Source: Phycisphaerales bacterium (GTDB taxonomy: Bacteria; Planctomycetota; Phycisphaerae; Phycisphaerales; UBA1924). From it: 11,155 nucleotides of DNA. Location of the stretch: the NCBI GenBank assembly GCA_026982035.1, contig JALSHW010000284.1, forward strand, positions 1 through 11,155, in the 5' to 3' direction. Of this stretch, positions 5,298 through 11,155 are shown one piece after another (within the stretch, counting starts at the first letter, position 1; every line of letters starts with the position of its first letter). The notes beneath the pieces are model-generated. The model saw nothing but the letters and a program-made list of their open reading frames with translations. It made no database searches and was not told where the DNA came from. The position numbers and the translations under genes are program-made.

Positions 5298-7222
5298 GGC
5301 GTGGGCTCCGTTTGAACTCGATCGGGGTTCATCGGGCGTGGTTGGTCTGGGCCGATGCCGTCGCCGAGGACATCGATGAGGTAGGCGTTTTGTTTGGTTC
5401 GGGGGTGGGTGGAGAGCCCGGTGATTTTTTTGGCATCAAACATGTAGACCGTTGCGTAGTGGAAGATCGGGACCAATGGGAGGTCTTCTTCGATCAGGAT
5501 TCGCTCGGCCTCACTCAGCAGGGCCATGCGTTTGACCGGATCGAGTTCGACGGCGGCTTGGTCGAGAAGGTCGTCGAAGACAGGATTGTTGTAGGCCCGG
5601 TCGTTGTTGCCGTCTTTGGATTGGTTGATGTTGAGGAAGGTGGTGGGGTCGCCATAGTCTCCGAACCATCCGGCTCGGGCGGTCATGTATTGCTTATTTT
5701 TGAGGTCTTCGCGGAAGATTTTGAGTTCTTTTTGGGAGAGTGAGGTTTGGACGCCGAGCGTTTTTTGCCAGCTCTTGGCGATGGCTTGTCCGATGAGGTC
5801 GTGGCCTGCGCTTTTGTTGAAGGCGAGTTCGACGACAAAGTCGTCGGGGAAGTTAGCTTCTTTGAGCAAGGCCTTGGCTGTGGCGATGATCGCGTCGCGT
5901 TCTTCTTGGGTGGTGGCGTCGCCGATGTTGGGGAGTCCGGCTGGGGAGGTGTATCCGCCGATGGAGCCGGGGGGGATGAGTGTGTGGGCGGTGGGTTCTC
6001 CGAGCCGTCGGATTTCTTTGGCGATCGATGCTTTGTCGATGCACATGGCAAAGGCGCGTCGGACACGGGCGTCGGCAAAGGGGTTGTCTCGCCCGTCGGG
6101 CAATCGGGGCTTGCAGTTGAAGTTGTAGAAATAAGTCCCGAACGATGAGACGGCATGGGTCTGGGCGCGGGGGTCATCGGGGAGCATCCGGGTGATGGAG
6201 AACTGGTCATGGCCGAGTGCTTGGAGTTCGGCGACGCGGTCTTTGTGTTCATCGAGAAAGGCGAGTTTTTGAGCGACCATGTCGCCACGGTACGGGCTCG
6301 TCACATCGGCGATCCAGTCGATCGAGCCGGTTTGGTAGGCAAGCACCCCGGCGTTGGGATCGGTGATTGAGGGAATCGAGATGGTGCGGATGGCGATGGA
6401 ATCTCGATCCCAGTAGTGGGGGTTTTGGGTCAGTCGCATATCGCGTTTGAAACGCCAGCCGGTGAGTTCAAATGGGCCATTGGAGATCAGCACTCCGCCT
6501 TTGGTCCATCCCGCTCGACGGATGAGCCGAGCGGTGACCGGATCAGGGCGTTCGTACTGGGCAACCAAGGGTTCATAGACCGGCGAAAACACCCCAAAGG
6601 CGCACAAGTCCAAGAAGTAGGGCAATGGGCGTTTGAGGGTCACTTCCAGCGTGTGGTCGTCGAGGGCCTTGAGTCCGACCAAGGCGTCGAACTGGGCTTT
6701 GGTTTCTTCCCAGAGGTCGTAGGCGGCCTTGCGTTGCTCGTCGGCGTTGGCGAAGGTTCGGTCGGTGAAGCCGTCGAGTTGGGCTTGGCGCCAGTCGTAG
6801 AAGGTTTGGCTGCCCTTGATGTTGAGAAACATCGCGGCGTAGTCAGAGACCAGATCCGGGAGCAATGCTCGCCTCCAGGAATAGACGAAATCGTGCGCGG
6901 TGACGGGTGAGCCATTGGTCCACGCCGCGTCGTGGCGGAGGTGGAAGGTGTAGGTGGTGGCGTCGTCGGAGAGTTCCCAGGACTCGGCGACGCCTGGGAT
7001 GATGCCAAAGTCATCGCTGAGGACATCATTGCGGACGAGTCCTTCGTAGAGGAGTCGAGCGGTGCGGAGATCGTGCATCCAGCTCATCCGCTGTGGATCG
7101 AGGGTGTTGACTTCTGAGGCGTTGATGAAGGTCAGGTCGGCGCGTGGTTCGGGTCGATCGCCGAAGATCGACAACGCGACGAGTCCAACCAGCACAGCAA
7201 CGGGAATCAACATTCGGCTCAT
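5294..7222 (-). CDS. oppA: Oligopeptide-binding protein (SBP family 5, OppA-like)
   Basis: Extracytoplasmic substrate-binding protein that would deliver peptides to the OppB-containing importer. The 642-residue protein has a hydrophobic N-terminus (4-20) that could be a signal peptide or anchor. It then shows family landmarks: NTLDPQ (39-44), LYEGLVR (58-64), and the SBP_bac_5 signature region YTFHLRHDAAWTNGSPVTAHDFVYSW (91-116). Next come KRPLPYFLDL and a late FNKSAGHDLIGQAIAKSWQKTLGV segment. It is about 100 residues longer than E. coli OppA (543), partly from an insertion around 140-195. No cysteine lipobox is present, unlike many homologues. The ATG at 7222 has only a weak AGAGTGG ribosome site. 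The gene begins 64 bases after the secreted protein gene, with no clear terminator between, and is coupled to oppB. The true substrate is unknown. Confidence 0.95.
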   Translation of the reverse strand: MSRMLIPVAVLVGLVALSIFGDRPEPRADLTFINASEVNTLDPQRMSWMHDLRTARLLYEGLVRNDVLSDDFGIIPGVAESWELSDDATTYTFHLRHDAAWTNGSPVTAHDFVYSWRRALLPDLVSDYAAMFLNIKGSQTFYDWRQAQLDGFTDRTFANADEQRKAAYDLWEETKAQFDALVGLKALDDHTLEVTLKRPLPYFLDLCAFGVFSPVYEPLVAQYERPDPVTARLIRRAGWTKGGVLISNGPFELTGWRFKRDMRLTQNPHYWDRDSIAIRTISIPSITDPNAGVLAYQTGSIDWIADVTSPYRGDMVAQKLAFLDEHKDRVAELQALGHDQFSITRMLPDDPRAQTHAVSSFGTYFYNFNCKPRLPDGRDNPFADARVRRAFAMCIDKASIAKEIRRLGEPTAHTLIPPGSIGGYTSPAGLPNIGDATTQEERDAIIATAKALLKEANFPDDFVVELAFNKSAGHDLIGQAIAKSWQKTLGVQTSLSQKELKIFREDLKNKQYMTARAGWFGDYGDPTTFLNINQSKDGNNDRAYNNPVFDDLLDQAAVELDPVKRMALLSEAERILIEEDLPLVPIFHYATVYMFDAKKITGLSTHPRTKQNAYLIDVLGDGIGPDQPRPMNPDRVQTEPTP

Positions 7223-7286
7223 GGAACCACTCTACCCGCTCTGGGTTCTGGATGTTGCTGAAAGATGGTGCTGAATTGGGGGGAGG

Positions 7287-8405
7287 TCAGTTGACAAAGG
7301 CGTCGTCGGCAAAGTCGAAGGTGGTGATGATCGGGGAGCCCGGCCCAAGCAGCAAGGCGGCTTGGTTCCGGAAATCACGGTCTTCACCGGCTTGGAGCAG
7401 GTCGGCAAAGGCGGTTTGCTGGACATTGTTCACCGGACGGCGATGCAGTTCGGCGTGCTCACGGAGAGCGAAATACAGCAAAGACTCACCAGAGCGAACC
7501 GAAGCGACATAGACCGATCGGTCGTTGACATCTGGGATGGTGCGGTGGATGACCCCGGACAAGGCCACCGAGATCATGTTGGCACCAAGCTGGACCGACG
7601 CTTTGATGGCTTCTTCAGTGGAATCTTCACCAATCTGTGACAGCGAGAAAGTCGCGGCCCCGGCACCGAGCATGGCAATACGGACACGGGACTCAAGTTC
7701 AGAATCGTTGTTTTTGAGTTGGGTACTGGAAGCGTTGCACATCGCGGTGATGCACCGGGCTCGTTGGGCAAGGAAATCATCCGATGGCAAAGTGCTCCCA
7801 ACCCCAAGGGCCTGGATGGCTGCGCTGAGGACGGATTCGTTGGTGTCACTTGAAGCGGTTTTTTCGAGTTGAGCGATCAACGAGTCGAGATCGCTGGCCG
7901 AGAGGGCTGGGCCATTGGTGGCGGTGGTGCGGAAGATGCGACCGATGCGGCCGGCGGCAAAGATGCGTGTTCCCAGATCGTCGCTGTTGAGTCCTGCAAG
8001 GACAATCTTGGTGGCTCTGGTGGTGCCCAGTTCGCCGGACAAACGCAGGGCGAGCATGGTCGAGCCGATGTCGGCGTTGGATTCGAGTTGGTCAAAGAAG
8101 GTTCCCAAGGCCTCGGAGTATGCTCGGCGGAAGGAGATCGACACGCGGGAGTTGATCAGGGGTTCCATGAGTTTGGCTTGGGCTCTGAATGCTTGTTGGG
8201 CATCGGTGCCGCTGGCTCGTTGGGACCAGTGGGCGATGAAATCGGCAATCTGGGATTGCTGTGATCCATTGACCGAGGCGGATTCCACTGTTGATGGGGG
8301 AATGGTTCCCATCTGGGCGTTGGCTGGGGCAATCAGGGCAAGGTTCAAGAAACCCACAGCCATCAGTGGGGTCAGTTTGGAAAGAAATGCTGATCTGGTC
8401 CTCAT
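7287..8405 (-). CDS. Secreted helical-repeat protein of unknown function
   Basis: A 372-residue protein that I cannot assign to a named family. Residues 1-30 form a clear signal peptide: basic start MRTR, a hydrophobic core at 11-26 and an ANA cleavage site before QMG, so it is exported. The mature part is almost all helical and alanine/leucine rich. Helix pairs at about 108-160 (TMLALRLSGELG, GTRIFAAGRIGRIF) and 185-205 resemble HEAT-like repeats, which usually act as protein-binding scaffolds. Two cysteines (218, 223) could form a disulfide. The ATG at 8405 has GGAGG at 8411-8415 with a 5-base spacing; an upstream in-frame start at 8450 would put 15 residues before the signal peptide and lacks that site. 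It lies 64 bases upstream of oppA on the same strand and may be co-transcribed with it. Confidence 0.72.
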   Translation of the reverse strand: MRTRSAFLSKLTPLMAVGFLNLALIAPANAQMGTIPPSTVESASVNGSQQSQIADFIAHWSQRASGTDAQQAFRAQAKLMEPLINSRVSISFRRAYSEALGTFFDQLESNADIGSTMLALRLSGELGTTRATKIVLAGLNSDDLGTRIFAAGRIGRIFRTTATNGPALSASDLDSLIAQLEKTASSDTNESVLSAAIQALGVGSTLPSDDFLAQRARCITAMCNASSTQLKNNDSELESRVRIAMLGAGAATFSLSQIGEDSTEEAIKASVQLGANMISVALSGVIHRTIPDVNDRSVYVASVRSGESLLYFALREHAELHRRPVNNVQQTAFADLLQAGEDRDFRNQAALLLGPGSPIITTFDFADDAFVN

Positions 8406-8410
8406 CGGAT

Positions 8411-8415
8411 CCTCC
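8411..8415 (-). promoter_or_regulatory. Ribosome binding site of the secreted helical-repeat protein
   Basis: GGAGG on the minus strand, 5 bases before ATG at 8405. It fixes the start so that the signal peptide is at the very N-terminus. Confidence 0.85.
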
Positions 8416-8456
8416 GTCAAAGTCTGTTTTCGTGTGGAAATGGTGCCCACGAGTGT

Positions 8457-8469
8457 ACAACCGGGTTGT
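8457..8469. promoter_or_regulatory. Perfect 13-bp palindrome between the reductase and secreted protein genes
   Basis: ACAACC and its reverse complement GGTTGT flank a single G. It lies about 50-65 bases upstream of the ATG at 8405, where a promoter for that gene would be expected, and could be an operator. I see no convincing -35/-10 pair or terminator in the rest of the 128-base gap (8406-8533). Confidence 0.3.
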
Positions 8470-8533
8470 TGATCTAGTCTATGGCCTCAAATACAGGATG
8501 ACCCGATTCCTGAGCGGCAGACTCACTCTGGGC

Positions 8534-9508
8534 TCAATACACCTCAAGGAACATCCGTTTGGTGGGTTTGAGCTTTCTGGGGATCATCTTGCGATTCCAT
8601 TGAGCAGGGTCGGTTCCGATTTCGGGGTCGATGCTCAGGTATTGGGACAGGGAAGTGGGATCGAGGATGGTGGCGAGGGTTTGGATGATGCCCAGTTCCA
8701 TGCCTGCGATGCCACAGATGTAGATGAGGGTGCGGTCGCTTTTGAGGATTTCGGTGAGGACGGGGGCGTCTTCTTGGAGTCGGCTTTGGACATAGAGTTT
8801 TTTGGTCTGGGTGGGGGTCAAGTGGCGAGAGATGGCGGTGCGGTAGTGGAAGCGGTTTGGGTAGTCTTTGGCCAACTCGGTAAAGTCTTCGTCGTAGAGG
8901 AGGTCGGATTCGTAGGGGGCTCCCATGATGAGATCGACGCGCGCGGGCATGTCGGCTTTGAGCAGGTCGCCGATCATGGAGCGAAATGGGGCGATTCCGG
9001 TGCCTGTGGCGATGAAGATGTAGTTGTGGGCGGCTGGATCGGCGGGGAGCAGGAATCGTTTGCCTGCTGGGCCTGTGAGTTGGACCTGATCGCCGACCTG
9101 GAGATCGGCCAGGTAGTTGGAACAGAGCCCGGTGAAGAGGGTGTGGTCGTCCCAGTGTTCGTCGACGACTCGTTTGAGGGTGGTGGAGATGATGGTGCCG
9201 TCGCCGGTTTCGCCTCCGGTGGGGGCGGCGATGGAGTAGAGCCGGAGTTTGTGGGATTTGCCGTTGTCGGTTTGTCCGGGGGGGACGACGCCGAAGGATT
9301 GGCCGGGGACCCAGGCATTTTCAAGTGGGGTGCCTGAGACATCGATTTCGATGTGTCGGACGAATCCGGCGGCTTTTTTGGACTTGGTACACACCCGGCT
9401 GACGGTGACGGTTCCGGTGACGGGGTCGGTTGGGCGGACGAGGTGTTGTTGGACTTCGGGGAGTTGGGGGATGCCTTGGATGGTGACTGATGGATCGGAT
9501 TCACTCAT
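8534..9508 (-). CDS. Plant-type ferredoxin-NADP+ reductase (FAD-dependent)
   Basis: Cytoplasmic flavoenzyme that moves electrons between NADP(H) and ferredoxin or flavodoxin. The 324-residue protein has the plant-type FNR order: FAD-binding RLYSIA at 89-94, GLCSNYL at 127-133 (flavin contact; plant enzymes have GVCSNFL), the NADP site ATGTGIAPFRSM at 167-178, CGIAGME at 265-271, and the terminal EVY with Tyr324 that stacks on the flavin. The 30-residue N-terminal lead is free of any signal. A TTG start at 9529 would add 7 residues. I prefer ATG at 9508, with GAGAGAGG about 11 bases upstream, though this spacing is long. No ferredoxin gene is adjacent. Reductase subunits of aromatic-ring epoxidases (BoxA type) share this fold, but no iron-sulfur motif is seen here. 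Its electron partner is unknown. Confidence 0.9.
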   Translation of the reverse strand: MSESDPSVTIQGIPQLPEVQQHLVRPTDPVTGTVTVSRVCTKSKKAAGFVRHIEIDVSGTPLENAWVPGQSFGVVPPGQTDNGKSHKLRLYSIAAPTGGETGDGTIISTTLKRVVDEHWDDHTLFTGLCSNYLADLQVGDQVQLTGPAGKRFLLPADPAAHNYIFIATGTGIAPFRSMIGDLLKADMPARVDLIMGAPYESDLLYDEDFTELAKDYPNRFHYRTAISRHLTPTQTKKLYVQSRLQEDAPVLTEILKSDRTLIYICGIAGMELGIIQTLATILDPTSLSQYLSIDPEIGTDPAQWNRKMIPRKLKPTKRMFLEVY

Positions 9509-9537
9509 GATCTGGGCGGCCTCTCTCAATCATTTCG

Positions 9538-9567
9538 TTCGATCATGTTCAATCAACATGTGTCGAA
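9538..9567. repeat. Inverted repeat in the leader of the reductase gene
   Basis: CATGTT (9544-9549) and AACATG (9555-9560) flank a 5-base loop. A small internal loop separates them from outer arms TTCGA (9538-9542) and TCGAA (9563-9567). It lies between the lipoprotein stop and the reductase start. On the minus strand no T-run follows, so it is a weak terminator candidate; an operator or leader hairpin is as likely. Confidence 0.5.
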
Positions 9568-9589
9568 TGAGTTTTTGGCAATGGTGGTG

Positions 9590-11041
9590 TTATCCATCGT
9601 CTTCAATTGGTTCAGCATCTGGGTCGATTTCTGGATCCAACTCGGTGTCGAAGTCTTCGTCGAAATCGTCTTCAAATTCTGAATCGTCGTATTCTGTATT
9701 TTCTTCGTAGCTTTGGGAGTATTCGGGTTCGGGTTCTACGCCTCCGAGCCGATCCAAGCGGACGGCGGCGGCTTCTAAGCTTTCGCCAGTTGCGCCACGG
9801 GCGCGGGCACTGCGGAGTGCTGAGGCGGCACTTTGAAATGCTTGCTTGGACTCTTCGATCAACGCATCACGGGCGGTGGTGTGGGTATCGAGTTTGGATT
9901 GCCAATCGCCTGGGATTCCTGAGTCGATGATGGAGAGGTAGAGCGAGACCATGTCGGTGTGGCCTCGGGCTTGGCGGGACAGGGTGCGGGCGAGGTGTTC
10001 GTTGGCTGAGGCCTTGGCGATGGCGCCGCTGGATTTGGTGGTGCCTTTGGCATCGCGGGCAGAGGTGAGCGATTGGCGGAGCAGCGAGATGACCTTCTGG
10101 GTCGCGGGGGACACGGTGTTGGTGCGGTAGTCTTCGAGTTCGTTGACCAGTTCGGTGAGTGCGGTTTGGGCTTGTTGGGCGTTGGCGCGGGCTTGGGCGG
10201 AATCTTCTTTGGCATCGCGGACACGCTGGTCGAGTTCGTCGATCGAGAGGTTTAGGAGGTCGATCTGGTCTTTGGCTTTTTTGACTTGGAGTTCGATTTC
10301 ATGGGCGCCAGGGAGGAGTTGACCGAGTCGGCCTTGGAGACGAACGGATTCGAGTTCATAGTTGTCAGCACGGAGGGCGTGTTCACGAACACGCTCGGCG
10401 AGTTGGGCCGCTTGGGTTGCCGAGACGCTGGTCATCTGGAGTTCAAATCCAGCACCGGCGTTGCGCTCGCTCATCGCCTTCGAGTCCAGCTCGTCGATCT
10501 GGCTTTGGTAGTTCTGGATTTCTTCTTGAATCTTGTTGAAGAGTTCGGTGTATTGGGCGACATCTGAGGTGCGGAGTGTGATGAGGTCTTGGAGGATTTG
10601 TTTGTCATCGGAGGTGTCAAAGTTCATCGAGGCCTTGGCGACGGCGTTCATGGCAATCCACTCGCTGAGATGACCACGGATGACCCGTGATTTTTGGAAT
10701 GCTACGGTTTCTACTTCCGATGCTTGGCTTCCTGCCAGGGTTGCCAATCCGAGTTTGGACAGGGCCATGGATACGGATGCGGCTTGGCCAAAGGGTGAAT
10801 CGGCATTGGCGTAATCGGATACCAAATTGCCCGCTTCGGTGTAGGCGGCTGAGGCGATGCTGTCGGAAAGGGTGGGATCGCCAACGGATATTTTGCTGAA
10901 TTCATGCCCAGCATTACTGACGGCTTCTTTGGCGTTGTCACTCTTTGAGCATCCACCAAAGCTGCTGAGCAACATACCCGAGGCGATGGCCGACAGGATG
11001 AGGGTGCGGGGAGAAAGGGGTCTGTTGATTGTGTCTGTCAT
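9590..11041 (-). CDS. Putative coiled-coil lipoprotein with an acidic C-terminal tail
   Basis: A 483-residue envelope protein of no family I recognise. The N-terminus has a basic/hydrophobic stretch (12-27) ending in SSFGGC. Cys31 sits where a lipobox cysteine would be, although Phe at -3 is not the classical residue. Residues about 150-320 are rich in E, Q, K, A and L with heptad-like spacing (for example IQEEIQNYQSQIDEL and VKKAKDQIDLLNLSIDELDQRVRDAKED), indicating a long coiled coil. A second helical, Ala/Ser-rich region follows (about 330-430). The last 48 residues (436-483) are overwhelmingly Asp and Glu with several Pro and Tyr, probably disordered. The ATG at 11041 has AAAGGA about 10 bases upstream. 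It could be a periplasmic scaffold or adaptor, but no function should be assumed. It precedes the reductase gene by 81 bases on the same strand. Confidence 0.78.
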   Translation of the reverse strand: MTDTINRPLSPRTLILSAIASGMLLSSFGGCSKSDNAKEAVSNAGHEFSKISVGDPTLSDSIASAAYTEAGNLVSDYANADSPFGQAASVSMALSKLGLATLAGSQASEVETVAFQKSRVIRGHLSEWIAMNAVAKASMNFDTSDDKQILQDLITLRTSDVAQYTELFNKIQEEIQNYQSQIDELDSKAMSERNAGAGFELQMTSVSATQAAQLAERVREHALRADNYELESVRLQGRLGQLLPGAHEIELQVKKAKDQIDLLNLSIDELDQRVRDAKEDSAQARANAQQAQTALTELVNELEDYRTNTVSPATQKVISLLRQSLTSARDAKGTTKSSGAIAKASANEHLARTLSRQARGHTDMVSLYLSIIDSGIPGDWQSKLDTHTTARDALIEESKQAFQSAASALRSARARGATGESLEAAAVRLDRLGGVEPEPEYSQSYEENTEYDDSEFEDDFDEDFDTELDPEIDPDAEPIEDDG

Positions 11042-11155
11042 TGTTCAAGCATCCTTTACGAACCTTCACAATTGTGGCGCAGGGTTCGGGATCGGTGTTT
11101 CTGGGTCGTATGGTAGCGCACTTGACTGTGCATGGGGCGATTATGGATTGATGGG
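11042..11155. other. Upstream region of the lipoprotein gene
   Basis: This edge region should hold the minus-strand promoter of the lipoprotein gene, but I see no convincing -35/-10 pair. A 10-bp palindrome, CACAATTGTG, lies at 11067-11076, about 25 bases before the start. Nothing else is evident. Confidence 0.3.

Noticed and set aside
8291..9337. Long 348-codon open frame on the plus strand, antisense to the reductase gene
   Set aside because: Its translation is dominated by Gly, Val, Asp and Glu, typical of an antisense shadow in GC-biased codons, and it crosses two well-supported genes.

Overview
The window is about 11 kb of moderately GC-rich bacterial chromosome, densely coded, with ten protein genes I can support and no rRNA, tRNA, CRISPR array or transposase. 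The mix suggests a Gram-negative environmental bacterium: a type II fatty-acid gene pair, a large oligopeptide-binding protein, a lipoprotein with a coiled coil, a plant-type ferredoxin-NADP reductase, and several secreted proteins of no known family. My best guess is a member of the Planctomycetes, perhaps Phycisphaerae. That is an impression from gene style, not something the sequence proves.

Layout. (1) Positions 123-1763, minus strand: acpP followed by fabF, the core fatty-acid elongation pair, with a strong hairpin between them. (2) Positions 1764-2093: a 330-base divergent intergenic region with two short perfect palindromes and only weak promoter-like sequence. (3) Positions 2094-4154, plus strand: a DUF1444 (YtpQ-like) protein, a three-copy 12-bp tandem repeat, a TrpG/PabA glutamine amidotransferase, and a 151-residue cysteine-rich protein of unknown function. 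(4) Positions 4155-4283: the junction of two convergent gene groups, built from two inverted copies of a roughly 40-base hairpin element. One copy looks like a rho-independent terminator. (5) Positions 4284-8405, minus strand: a secreted helical-repeat protein, then oppA (peptide-binding protein), then oppB (permease); the last two overlap by 4 bp. No oppC, oppD or oppF is present. (6) Positions 8534-11041, minus strand: a coiled-coil lipoprotein with a very acidic tail, then a plant-type ferredoxin-NADP+ reductase.

How the genes work together. AcpP carries acyl chains that FabF elongates. OppA and OppB would be the binding and one membrane subunit of a peptide importer whose partners must be encoded elsewhere. 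The glutamine amidotransferase needs a TrpE or PabB partner that is not here. The remaining genes have no visible functional link to each other.

The most unusual structure is the inverted hairpin pair at 4158-4277. The two copies differ in their upper stems, but the changes occur on both sides and keep the base pairing. This is the pattern expected of a REP/BIME-like repeat family whose structure is maintained. No known large novel system such as a defence island or biosynthetic cluster is visible.
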